Assembly (NCBI GenBank): GCA_023262365.1
Contig: JALRBF010000003.1
Location: 1 to 11,622, forward strand
From: Burkholderiaceae bacterium
GTDB lineage: Bacteria; Pseudomonadota; Gammaproteobacteria; Burkholderiales; Burkholderiaceae_C
DNA length: 11,622 nucleotides
Direction: 5' to 3'
In this document: piece by piece, positions 1-6,868 of the stretch
Layout: every line of letters begins with the position of its first letter
Numbering within the stretch: position 1 is the stretch's first letter
Notes under the pieces: model-generated
Databases searched by the model: none
Told to the model about the DNA's origin: nothing
Seen by the model: the letters and a program-made list of their open reading frames with translations, nothing else
Program-made: the position numbers and the translations under genes

Positions 1-1139
1 TGTTGGCCTGGTTGGTGGCGTGGTGGCTGGCCACGCTGTGGCGCAGCGTGCGACACACGCCGCAGCGTATGCGTGCCTGGCGCTTGCAGCAGCGCGAACG
101 CGCCTGTTACGCGGCGGTGCTTGACGCCATCGCCTTGGTGCTGGCCAACCGCTACAAGCGTGGCCAACGTGCCGCGCACCAAGCTTTGCAGCAGTTGGCC
201 GAGCTCAACGCCGATGACGGACACAAACTGCCACGCTTGGACAGCTTGTGGGTGTTGGCCCACTGGGCCGAGGCCGAAGCCGAGCGTGGCTTGCGCCAGC
301 CCGAGCGGGCCGAGCAGGCCATGACCACCGCCTTGGGCCGGCGTGCCGACGATGATGGCCAAGTGGCTCAAGAGGCTTTGCGCTTGCGTGCCGTGCGCTG
401 GGCCTTGCAAGACGCCAACCCAGCGCTGGCGGCACAACGCTTGGAGCAACTGCCAGCCGAGACGCGACGCCGCGCACCGGCGCTGCGGCTGCAGGCCGAA
501 CTGGCTCAAACCAACAAGCAGCCCTTGCAGGCTTTGGCCGCGATGCGGCAATTGGTTAAGGTGCAGGGCTACACGCCGCACGCGGTGCGCAGTTTGCGCC
601 GTGCCATGGCGGTGCAGGCGTGTGGTGGCTTGGTGGATGAAAGCCAGTGGCGCGCGGTGTGGCGCCAGCTCGATGCAGACGAGCGCGCCATGCCCGCGGT
701 GTATTTGGCCTGGGCCAGCAGCGGCGTGCGTTGGTTGGCCCAGCACGACGACGAGGACGCGCGGCGGGGGCTGGCGGAATTGATGTGGCCGTTGTTGTCG
801 GGGGCCATCAAAGTCTGGGGCGAGCTCAGCGCAAGCCAAAAGGCGCAAGCCCACCAGCTGCTGCTGGCTTTGGCGCCGTGGATGCCCAAAGGCTGGATTG
901 CCCAGGTCGAGGCCTTGCAGCAGGCGCACACGCCAGACGCATGGGCGCAACTGTTGGCTGCGCAGAGCTTTGCGCGTCAAAGCCTGTGGGGCAAGGCGCT
1001 GCCCTTATTCAAACGGGTGGCCTCGGTCATGGCAGACCCGGCAGCCGCGCGCCAGGCGCGTGTGGCCTTGGCCGAGCATGCCGACGCACAAGACGACACC
1101 ACGGCCGCGCGTGACGCCTGGCGCGCCGCGGCGCGCTAG
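1..1139 (+). CDS. hemY: HemY-like tetratricopeptide protein, 5' end cut by window edge
   Basis: This is the C-terminal part of a HemY protein. The family is an inner-membrane, TPR-rich protein encoded with hemC/hemD in many proteobacteria and linked to late haem/porphyrin synthesis; its exact biochemical role is unsettled. The visible part is about 379 residues. It opens with a hydrophobic Trp/Leu/Val stretch that fits the end of the second N-terminal membrane helix. A basic RMRAWRLQQRERA segment follows, characteristic of the family, and then Ala/Leu/Gln-rich helical repeats to the TAG stop at 1137. The reading frame is open to base 1, so the TTG at base 3 is not taken as the start. Roughly 40-50 N-terminal residues, including the first membrane helix, should lie upstream. 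The next gene starts 30 bases downstream on the same strand. The family call rests on recalled similarity. Confidence 0.85.
   Translation, partial: LAWLVAWWLATLWRSVRHTPQRMRAWRLQQRERACYAAVLDAIALVLANRYKRGQRAAHQALQQLAELNADDGHKLPRLDSLWVLAHWAEAEAERGLRQPERAEQAMTTALGRRADDDGQVAQEALRLRAVRWALQDANPALAAQRLEQLPAETRRRAPALRLQAELAQTNKQPLQALAAMRQLVKVQGYTPHAVRSLRRAMAVQACGGLVDESQWRAVWRQLDADERAMPAVYLAWASSGVRWLAQHDDEDARRGLAELMWPLLSGAIKVWGELSASQKAQAHQLLLALAPWMPKGWIAQVEALQQAHTPDAWAQLLAAQSFARQSLWGKALPLFKRVASVMADPAAARQARVALAEHADAQDDTTAARDAWRAAAR
1121..1136. repeat. 16-bp perfect GC-only palindrome at the hemY 3' end
   Basis: GCGCGCCGCGGCGCGC equals its own reverse complement and lies over the last codons of hemY (Ala-Ala-Ala-Arg), ending one base before the TAG stop. 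As RNA it could fold as a 6-bp stem with a CGCG loop. No U-run follows, so it is not a standard intrinsic terminator. It may simply reflect Ala/Arg codons in GC-rich DNA. Confidence 0.5.
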
Positions 1140-1157
1140 GCCTTGGTGGCACAGGCA

Positions 1158-1163
1158 AGGGAG
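1158..1163 (+). promoter_or_regulatory. Ribosome binding site of acuI-like gene
   Basis: AGGGAG lies six bases upstream of the ATG at 1170. It decides the start: an in-frame TTG at 1143 would add nine residues of unconserved sequence and has no such site. Confidence 0.65.
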
Positions 1164-1169
1164 CATCAC

Positions 1170-2159
1170 ATGACATTTCGCGGTTTATCCATTACTTCTG
1201 ACAACGGCCGCACGCACTGCCTACTGGCCGACTTGGCCTTTGAATCAAACCCCGCACCGGGGGACGTGACCTTGGCGGTGGCGTACTCCACCCTTAACTA
1301 CAAAGACGCCCTGGCTATCACCGGCCGGGCCCCGGTGGTGCGGCGTTTTCCCATGGTGCCCGGCATTGACTTGGCTGGCGAGGTGTGCGCCAGCGACGAC
1401 CCGCGCTACAAGGTGGGCGAGCAGGTGTTGCTTAACGGTTGGGGCGTGGGCGAGAGCCATTGGGGTGGGCTGGCGCAGCAGGCACGGGTGCGTGCCGATT
1501 GGCTGCAAGCCATACCGGCGCCGCTGACGGCGCGTCAAGCGATGGCCTTGGGCACGGCGGGCTACACCGCCGCGTTGTGTGTGCTGGCTTTGCAACGGCA
1601 CGGCGTGCAGCCCGCCTCGGGCGAGGTGCTTGTTACCGGTGCCACGGGTGGCGTGGGCGTGGTGGCGGTGTTGCTGTTGGCGCGCCTGGGCTACCACGTG
1701 GTGGCGGCCACGGGCAAGGCCGAGCAAGCGCTAACCCTGCAACGCCTGGGCGCGGCCGAGGTGGTGCCGCGTGCGGCACTGACCGAGCCTGGCAAACCGC
1801 TACAAAAAGAACGTTGGGCTGGCGTGGTGGACACCTTAGGCAGCCACGCCTTGGCCAACGCCTGCGCCAGCACCCGCTATGGCGGCGTGGTGGCCGCCTG
1901 TGGTTTGGCCCAAGGCATGGATTTGACTGGTAGCGTGGCGCCGTTTATTTTGCGGGGCGTGACCTTGGCCGGCGTGGACAGCGTACAAGCCCCCATGGTG
2001 CAACGCCAGCGCGCCTGGCAGCTGCTGGCCGAGCATGTGGTGTGGGACACGCTTGAGCCTTTGATTACCGAGGTGGCCTTGGAGCAAGCGCCCGCCGTGG
2101 CGCAGCAGCTGATGCGCGGTGAGCACAGCGGGCGCACCGTGGTCAACGTCAACCGCTAG
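1170..2159 (+). CDS. acuI: Acryloyl-CoA reductase-like NADPH oxidoreductase (AcuI/YhdH family)
   Basis: A 329-residue medium-chain dehydrogenase/reductase of the zinc-free quinone-oxidoreductase type, AcuI/YhdH subfamily. Characterised members reduce acryloyl-CoA to propanoyl-CoA with NADPH in the cytoplasm, which detoxifies acrylate-derived thioesters. Visible family marks are YSTLNYKDALAITG (residues 39-52), the PGIDLAGEV stretch (64-72), NGWGVGESHWGGLAQ (89-103), and the Rossmann dinucleotide-binding motif GATGGVG (157-163) after a beta strand. The Cys cluster of structural-zinc alcohol dehydrogenases is absent. Length matches the family. The gene sits 30 bases after hemY and 11 bases before a dioxygenase, so the three may be co-transcribed, but none shares an obvious pathway. 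The family call is strong. The substrate is inferred, since no DMSP or propionate genes lie beside it here. Confidence 0.9.
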   Translation: MTFRGLSITSDNGRTHCLLADLAFESNPAPGDVTLAVAYSTLNYKDALAITGRAPVVRRFPMVPGIDLAGEVCASDDPRYKVGEQVLLNGWGVGESHWGGLAQQARVRADWLQAIPAPLTARQAMALGTAGYTAALCVLALQRHGVQPASGEVLVTGATGGVGVVAVLLLARLGYHVVAATGKAEQALTLQRLGAAEVVPRAALTEPGKPLQKERWAGVVDTLGSHALANACASTRYGGVVAACGLAQGMDLTGSVAPFILRGVTLAGVDSVQAPMVQRQRAWQLLAEHVVWDTLEPLITEVALEQAPAVAQQLMRGEHSGRTVVNVNR

Positions 2160-2170
2160 GCAGGCGCGGT

Positions 2171-2929
2171 TTGCAACGCTTTGAGCCTCCGTACTGCGGC
2201 GTTGATCAGGCCGTCTCGCGCTTGCGCGAGGACGGCTTTGCGCTGTTGCACGCCAATGACTTGGCGGCTTGGTGCCAGGTCGCAAGCAGCGAGTGGCAGG
2301 CGCTGGGCCAAGCCTGGCAAGGGCTGCCGCCAGACGAATACCTAAAAGACGGCGGTCGTTACCGGCGGCGGCGCCACAGTTGCTACGTTGTTACCCACGA
2401 CCAGGTGCAAGCCGTGCCGCACCGCGCGCATTGGCAGCCGGTGGCTTACAACGCCTTGCACGGCGGCATGCAGCGGTGGTTTGAGCCGGTGTTGCCCCAA
2501 ACCGCCGCCTTACCTGCGTGGCAGGGCTTATTGCGCGGCATTGCGCGCGCGGCCGACGCGTTGCGCGGGCCGCAGCCGTGGTACGTGGAGGCGCATCAGT
2601 TTCGCATTGACACCACGGACGGCATTGGTCGCCCCACCCCCGAGGGGGCACACCGCGACGGTGTGGACTTGGTGTGGGTGATGCTGGTGCAGCGGCACGG
2701 CATTCGCGGCGCCGAGAGTCGGGTTTTTCAGGCCAATGGGCCGGCCGGTCAACGCTTTACGCTGGACGAGCCCATGAGCGTGCTGTGGCTGGACGACGCC
2801 AGGGTGGTGCACGAGACCACCCCCATCATGCCCGAGGATGACTTTGGCTGGCGCGACACCTTGGTGCTTACCTGCCGCGCCGGGGGCTTTCAGGTGGCCG
2901 GGACCGACCCCCAGGTCACCAGCGACTGA
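2171..2929 (+). CDS. 2-oxoglutarate/Fe(II) dioxygenase of the isoleucine-4-hydroxylase-like family
   Basis: A 252-residue protein that I assign to the 2OG-Fe dioxygenase family typified by Bacillus L-isoleucine 4-hydroxylase (Pfam 2OG-Fe_Oxy_2). Such enzymes hydroxylate a substrate, in known cases free aliphatic amino acids, using O2 and 2-oxoglutarate. The iron-binding triad is visible: His161 and Asp163 in EGAHRDG, and distal His214 in ARVVHETTP. Arg228 in the WRDTLVLT strand is a candidate 2-oxoglutarate ligand. The core beta strands DLVWVMLVQR and SVLWLDDARVV flank these residues. No signal peptide or membrane segment is seen. The start is a TTG, the first start codon after an in-frame stop at 2120. 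It gives MQRFEPPY...LREDGFALL, which looks like family N-termini, and AGGCAG precedes it at 2158-2163. The gene begins 11 bases after acuI. The true substrate cannot be read from sequence. Confidence 0.8.
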   Translation: MQRFEPPYCGVDQAVSRLREDGFALLHANDLAAWCQVASSEWQALGQAWQGLPPDEYLKDGGRYRRRRHSCYVVTHDQVQAVPHRAHWQPVAYNALHGGMQRWFEPVLPQTAALPAWQGLLRGIARAADALRGPQPWYVEAHQFRIDTTDGIGRPTPEGAHRDGVDLVWVMLVQRHGIRGAESRVFQANGPAGQRFTLDEPMSVLWLDDARVVHETTPIMPEDDFGWRDTLVLTCRAGGFQVAGTDPQVTSD

Positions 2930-2934
2930 GGCCC

Positions 2935-2988
2935 CACGCGCTACACGCGCTACACGCGCTACATGCGCTACATGCGCTACATGCGCTC
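2935..2988. repeat. Six 9-bp tandem repeats making five in-frame stop codons for bktB
   Basis: On the plus strand there are three units of CACGCGCTA, then two of CATGCGCTA and a last CATGCGCTC. They run from six bases after the dioxygenase stop into the final codons of the thiolase. Read on the minus strand from the thiolase end, the sequence is CGC-ATG-TAG repeated, with ATG becoming GTG in the distal three units. Because the period is three codons, TAG occurs in the thiolase frame at 2977, 2968, 2959, 2950 and 2941 (leftmost base). The array has grown from the gene's own last codons and stop. GCGC blocks in each unit could form only weak 4-bp stems, so terminator activity is doubtful. Confidence 0.9.
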
Positions 2989-4161
2989 AAAAATTGCGGC
3001 AATGCCTTGGCCGCCGCCAATGCACATGGTTACCAGCGCGTAGCGCCCGCCCGTGCGCTGCAGTTCGTGCAGCGCCTTGACCGTAATCAATGCCCCGGTG
3101 GCGCCAATGGGGTGCCCCAGCGAGATACCCGAGCCGTTGGGGTTGACTTTGGCGGGGTCGAGCTCAAGGTCGCGAATCACGGCGCAGGCCTGCGCGGCAA
3201 ACGCCTCGTTGGCCTCGATTACGTCAAGGTCGGCCACAGTCAGGCCCGTGCGCTGCAGCAGGCGTTGCGTGGCCGGCACCGGGCCAATGCCCATGATTTT
3301 GGGTTCCACCCCGGCGTGCGCGTAGCCCACCAAGCGGGCCATGGGCTTGATGCCGCGTGCTTTAGCCGCGTCGGATTCCATCAGCAGCACCGCCGCGGCC
3401 GCGTCGTTGATGCCCGAGGCGTTGCCTGCGGTCACGGTGCCGTTTTCTTTTAAAAACACCGGCTTGAGCTTGGCCATGTCTTGCATGGTGCAGCCCGTGC
3501 GAAAGTGCTCGTCGCGGTCAAACACCACCTCGCCCTTGCGCGTTTGCTGCACCACCGGCACGATTTGCGAGGCAAAGTAGCCCGACTCGGTGGCGTGTTG
3601 GGCGCGCTGGTGGCTTTGTACCGCCAGTTCGTCTTGCTGCTGGCGCGTGATGCCCCATTGCGCGGCGATGTTCTCGGCGGTCACGCCCATGTGAATGGCA
3701 TGAAACGGGTCGTGCAGCGCGCCCACCATCATGTCCACCAACGGGCTGTCGCCCATGCGTACGCCCCAGCGACTGCCCAAGCTGGCATATGGAGCGCGGC
3801 TCATGTTCTCGGCGCCGGCACCAATGGCCACGTCGCAGTCACCCAGCATGATGGCCTGGCTGGCCGAGACAATGGCTTGCAGGCCCGAGCCGCACAAACG
3901 GTTGACGTTAAAGGCTGGCGTGCCCAGCGCGCAGCCGCCATCGAGTGCGGCCACGCGCGACAAGTACATGTCACGTGGCTCGGTGTTGACCACATGGCCA
4001 AAGGCCACGTGGCCCACGTCGCTGCCGTCAACGCCGCCGCGTGCCAGCGCCTCGCGCACCACGGTGGCGCCCAGCGTGGTGGGGGGCACGTCTTTGAGGC
4101 TGCCGCCAAAGGTGCCAATGGCGGTGCGCACGGCGCTTACGACAACCACTTCTCGAGTCAT
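2977..4161 (-). CDS. bktB: Beta-ketothiolase / acetyl-CoA C-acetyltransferase, BktB type
   Basis: A 394-residue thiolase that condenses or cleaves beta-ketoacyl-CoAs: two acetyl-CoA to acetoacetyl-CoA, and in BktB also acetyl-CoA plus propionyl-CoA to 3-ketovaleryl-CoA. It acts in the cytoplasm and feeds beta-oxidation or polyhydroxyalkanoate precursors. The catalytic residues are in place: Cys90 in NRLCGSGLQ, His350 in GHPIGATGA and Cys380 in CIGGGQG. ENGTVTAGNASG and NPNGSGISLGHP are also intact. From recall, the protein resembles Cupriavidus BktB along its whole length, including the MTREVVVVS start and IFER end. The ATG at 4161 is preceded by AAAGGAACC. An in-frame TTG at 4188 would add only a Lys-rich, unconserved leader. 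The gene follows glnS by 32 bases. Its stop lies inside a 9-bp tandem repeat. PhaA-like specificity is the main alternative. Confidence 0.93.
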   Translation of the reverse strand: MTREVVVVSAVRTAIGTFGGSLKDVPPTTLGATVVREALARGGVDGSDVGHVAFGHVVNTEPRDMYLSRVAALDGGCALGTPAFNVNRLCGSGLQAIVSASQAIMLGDCDVAIGAGAENMSRAPYASLGSRWGVRMGDSPLVDMMVGALHDPFHAIHMGVTAENIAAQWGITRQQQDELAVQSHQRAQHATESGYFASQIVPVVQQTRKGEVVFDRDEHFRTGCTMQDMAKLKPVFLKENGTVTAGNASGINDAAAAVLLMESDAAKARGIKPMARLVGYAHAGVEPKIMGIGPVPATQRLLQRTGLTVADLDVIEANEAFAAQACAVIRDLELDPAKVNPNGSGISLGHPIGATGALITVKALHELQRTGGRYALVTMCIGGGQGIAAIFERM

Positions 4162-4165
4162 GTCA

Positions 4166-4174
4166 GGTTCCTTT
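4166..4174 (-). promoter_or_regulatory. Ribosome binding site of bktB beside an A8 run
   Basis: On the minus strand AAAGGAACC lies just upstream of the ATG at 4161 and is preceded by a run of eight A in total. It fixes the bktB start. The A-run and the palindrome GTTGCAAC (4182-4189) fill most of the 32-base gap after glnS. No terminator hairpin is seen there, so read-through from glnS is plausible. Confidence 0.65.
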
Positions 4175-4193
4175 TTTTTAAGTTGCAACGGGG

Positions 4194-5960
4194 TTATTTT
4201 TTCCAGGTGTCTTTGAGCGAAACGGCACGGTTAAACACCGCGTTGCCTGCGCCGTGCTCCAGCTGGTCAGCCACAAAGTAGCCGTGGCGCTCAAACTGAA
4301 AACGGGTCTCGGGCGCGGCTTGTGCCGCGTTGGGCTCGACATAGCCTTGGGTGGTGTGCAGGCTGCCGGGGTTAAGGTCAAGCAGCATGTCGCCGCCGCC
4401 GCTGCCCGGTTGCTCGGCGTGAAACAGGCGGTCGTACAGGCGCACGGTGGCAGGTACCGCATCGTGTTGGCTCAACCAGGTGATAACGCCTTTGACCTTG
4501 ACCGCGCTGGCCCCGGCGGTGCCGCTTTTGGTCTCGGGTAACACCTCGGCGTGCACCTCGGTGACTTCGCCTTGGGCGTTGAGCTGCGCGCCGGTGCAAC
4601 GCACCACAAAGCCGTATTTCAGGCGCACCATGTTGCCTTGGTATAAGCGAAAAAACCCCTTAGGCGGCTGCAGGGCAAAGTCTTCGCGGTCAATCCACAA
4701 GGTGGCGCCCATGCCAAATGCACGTTGGCCGCGTTCGGGCTGTTGCGGATGCACCGGGGCGCTGCAGGGCTCGATGTGGTCGGCGCCAAATACTTCTTCC
4801 CAGTTGGTCAGGCGCAGGGGCAGCGGGTCAAGCACCGCCATGGCGCGTTCGGCCTCGGCCTCTAAGGTGTCGCGCAGCGCGCCCTCGAGGACGTCATGGT
4901 CAATCCAGCTGTCGGCCTTGCTCACGCCAATGCGCTCGGCAAACAGGCGTATTGCTGCGGCGCTGTAGCCACGCCGGCGCAACCCGGCCAAGGTGGGCAG
5001 GCGTGGGTCGTCCCAGCCTTGCACGTGGCCCTCATGCACCAGTTGCGCCAGTTTGCGTTTGCTGGTTACCACGTGGCTTAGGTTGAGCCGGGCAAATTCG
5101 TGCTGGCCCGGCGGCGGTGATTGAATCAGCCCGCCTTGGGTCAAATGCCCCAGCAGCCAATCGTAAAACGGGCGCTGGTCTTCAAATTCCAAGGTGCAAA
5201 TGCTGTGCGTGATGCACTCAAGCGCGTCCTCAATGGGGTGCGCAAAGGTGTACATGGGGTAAATGCACCAGGCGTTACCGGTTTGATGGTGCGCGGCGTG
5301 TTTGATGCGGTACAGCGCCGGGTCACGCATGTTGAGGTTGGGGCTGGCCATGTCAATGCGCGCGCGCAGCACCGCCGCTGCGTCGGGCAGTTCGCCCGCG
5401 CGCATGGCGGCAAAGCGGGCCAGGTTTTCAGCCACGCTGCGTTGGCGGTACGGGCTGTCCACGCCGGGGCGGGAGAAGTCGCCTCGGTTCTGGCGCATGG
5501 CCTCGGGGCTTTGCTCGTCGACGTAGGCCAAGCCTTGCTCAATTAGGTAGCACGCGGCCTGGTACATGAACGCAAAGTAATCGCTGGCGCGGTACAAGTG
5601 GTTTTGCTCGCCGCGTTGCCAGTCAAAGCCCAGCCAGCGCACCGCCTCCAAAATACCGCGAACGTAGTCTTCGTTTTCGCGCTCGGGGTTGGTGTCGTCC
5701 AGGCGCAAATGGCACACCCCTTGGTAGCGTTGCGCCAGGCCAAAGTTAAGGCAAATGCTTTTGGCGTGGCCAATGTGCAGGTGGCCGTTGGGCTCGGGCG
5801 GAAACCGGGTGCGTATCTTGGCCGGGTCGGGGTTGGCTTGGGCGTGATGGCTGGCGTCGCCCGGGCTGCCAGCCCAGCGGCGGGTGGCGTAGGTGCCTTG
5901 CGCCAAGTCGTTGTCAATGATGTGGCGCAAAAAATTCGCGGGGGCAGCGTCGGTGCTCAT
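4194..5960 (-). CDS. glnS: Glutamine--tRNA ligase
   Basis: A class I aminoacyl-tRNA synthetase of 588 residues that charges tRNA-Gln with glutamine in the cytoplasm. The ATP-binding HIGH motif is at 62-65 in [17 protein letters not shown]. The KMSKS equivalent is VTSKRKL at 298-304. The tRNA acceptor-stem region ([25 protein letters not shown]) and the two C-terminal beta-barrel anticodon-binding domains to [11 protein letters not shown] are recognisable against E. coli GlnS. It is longer than the E. coli enzyme (554). Part of the excess is an Ala/Gly/Ser/His-rich insert at about 22-48, before the catalytic fold. The ATG at 5960 gives [20 protein letters not shown], which matches the family N-terminus. 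An in-frame ATG at 6047 would add 29 unconserved residues. No Shine-Dalgarno sequence precedes the chosen ATG. The gene is divergent from uppP and leads into bktB. Confidence 0.96.
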   Translation of the reverse strand: MSTDAAPANFLRHIIDNDLAQGTYATRRWAGSPGDASHHAQANPDPAKIRTRFPPEPNGHLHIGHAKSICLNFGLAQRYQGVCHLRLDDTNPERENEDYVRGILEAVRWLGFDWQRGEQNHLYRASDYFAFMYQAACYLIEQGLAYVDEQSPEAMRQNRGDFSRPGVDSPYRQRSVAENLARFAAMRAGELPDAAAVLRARIDMASPNLNMRDPALYRIKHAAHHQTGNAWCIYPMYTFAHPIEDALECITHSICTLEFEDQRPFYDWLLGHLTQGGLIQSPPPGQHEFARLNLSHVVTSKRKLAQLVHEGHVQGWDDPRLPTLAGLRRRGYSAAAIRLFAERIGVSKADSWIDHDVLEGALRDTLEAEAERAMAVLDPLPLRLTNWEEVFGADHIEPCSAPVHPQQPERGQRAFGMGATLWIDREDFALQPPKGFFRLYQGNMVRLKYGFVVRCTGAQLNAQGEVTEVHAEVLPETKSGTAGASAVKVKGVITWLSQHDAVPATVRLYDRLFHAEQPGSGGGDMLLDLNPGSLHTTQGYVEPNAAQAAPETRFQFERHGYFVADQLEHGAGNAVFNRAVSLKDTWKK

Positions 5961-5969
5961 AAGGTGCAA

Positions 5970-5975
5970 ATTGTA
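5970..5975 (-). promoter_or_regulatory. Predicted -10 box for glnS (near-leaderless)
   Basis: On the minus strand TACAAT matches the sigma-70 -10 consensus at five of six bases and ends nine bases before the glnS ATG. The hexamer 17 bases upstream is ATTATC, a poor -35. A transcript from here would have a leader of roughly 0 to 5 bases, which fits the lack of a ribosome binding site. The prediction is by eye only. Confidence 0.35.
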
Positions 5976-5998
5976 GGGCGCAAGCGCGAGGCGATAAT
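5971..5998 (+). promoter_or_regulatory. Predicted sigma-70 promoter for uppP-MFS unit
   Basis: TTGTAG (5971-5976), a 16-base spacer and GATAAT (5993-5998) form a reasonable -35/-10 pair in the 87-base divergent gap. The transcript would start near 6005, giving a leader of about 43 bases with AAAGG at 6037-6041 before the uppP ATG. The -35 overlaps the predicted glnS -10 on the other strand. Confidence 0.45.
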
Positions 5999-6047
5999 CG
6001 GGCCGCAACAGCGGCACCGGGCGGCCGCAGCAAGCGAAAGGCGGCAA

Positions 6048-6863
6048 ATGGAGACGATGGGGCTGGTCAAGGCGTTGGTCATGGGGGTGGTTGAGGGACT
6101 GACGGAGTTTTTGCCGATTTCCTCAACCGGGCACTTGATTGTTGCCGGCAGCCTGCTGGGCATGACCGACGCCAAGAGCAAGGTGTTTGACATTGCCATT
6201 CAAACCGGCGCCATGGCCGCGGTGTTTTTGGTGTATTGGCAGCGCGTCGTTGGTGTGGTGCGTGGGCTGCCCAGCCAGGCGCAGGCCCGGCGCTTTGTGC
6301 GCAACGTGCTGGTGGCGTTTTTTCCGGCGGTGGTATTGGGCTTGGCGTTTGGCAAGCTCATTAAGGCGCATTTGTTTAACGCCGAAGCCGTGGCGCTGGC
6401 CTTGGTGGTGGGCGGGGTAATTATTTTGTGGGCCGAGCGGCGCACCATGGTGGCCCGGGTGCATGCGGTGGACGACATGAGCGCAGGCGATGCGCTTAAG
6501 GTGGGGCTGGCGCAGTGCCTGGCGTTGATTCCGGGCACCAGCCGCAGCGGCGCCACCATTATTGGCGGCATGGCGTTTGGCCTAAGCCGCCAAACGGCCA
6601 CCGAGTTTTCGTTTTATTTGGCCATGCCTACCTTGGTGGGGGCGGGGGCGTATAGCTTGTATCAAGAGCGCGCTTTGCTGGCCTGGAGCGACTGGCCATG
6701 GTTTGCGGTGGGCCTGGTGGCGGCGTTTTTTAGTGCCTGGTGGTGTATTCGGTGGTTGCTGCGTTACGTGGCCACGCACAGTTTTGCGCCGTTTGGTTGG
6801 TACCGTATTGCGTTTGGTGGCTTAATTTTAATCAGCAGCGCGTTGGGCTGGATTGACTGGTAA
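6048..6863 (+). CDS. uppP: Undecaprenyl-diphosphate phosphatase (UppP/BacA)
   Basis: A 271-residue polytopic inner-membrane enzyme that removes a phosphate from undecaprenyl diphosphate. This regenerates the lipid carrier for peptidoglycan and other envelope polymers and gives bacitracin resistance when overproduced. Family motifs are intact: [15 protein letters not shown] (residues 16-30, with the ExxxE glutamates 16 and 20 and His29) and PGTSRSG (162-168, including the essential Arg166). Hydrophobic segments alternate with short loops through the protein, as in BacA. The ATG at 6048 has AAAGG six bases upstream. The ATG at 6057, with GGAG before it, is an alternative that would drop three residues. 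The frame is open back to 5598, but that part is antisense to glnS and is not coding. The MFS gene follows after five bases, so the two are almost certainly co-transcribed. Confidence 0.95.
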   Translation: METMGLVKALVMGVVEGLTEFLPISSTGHLIVAGSLLGMTDAKSKVFDIAIQTGAMAAVFLVYWQRVVGVVRGLPSQAQARRFVRNVLVAFFPAVVLGLAFGKLIKAHLFNAEAVALALVVGGVIILWAERRTMVARVHAVDDMSAGDALKVGLAQCLALIPGTSRSGATIIGGMAFGLSRQTATEFSFYLAMPTLVGAGAYSLYQERALLAWSDWPWFAVGLVAAFFSAWWCIRWLLRYVATHSFAPFGWYRIAFGGLILISSALGWIDW

Positions 6864-6868
6864 GCCGC

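Noticed and set aside
2935..2988. CRISPR-like or intrinsic-terminator reading of the 9-bp array
   Set aside because: Units are contiguous with no spacers, so it is not CRISPR. Self-pairing is limited to 4-bp GCGC stems with no U-run, so a terminator is not supported.
4172..4179. Phase-variable homopolymer (T8 on the plus strand)
   Set aside because: It lies in the untranslated gap upstream of the bktB ribosome site and would not shift the reading frame. Any effect on expression would be slight.
4182..4189. GTTGCAAC palindrome as terminator or operator between glnS and bktB
   Set aside because: It is only 8 bp with no loop, and no known operator is recognised. Such short palindromes occur by chance.
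3481..4281. Long plus-strand open frame (266 codons) opposite bktB
   Set aside because: It is antisense to an intact thiolase with all catalytic residues. Its translation is low-complexity Ala/His/Gly/Arg, as expected from the opposite strand of GC-rich coding DNA.
5598..6047. N-terminal extension of uppP by about 150 residues
   Set aside because: The extension is antisense to glnS and the family begins close to [10 protein letters not shown]. The ATG at 6048 has a ribosome site.
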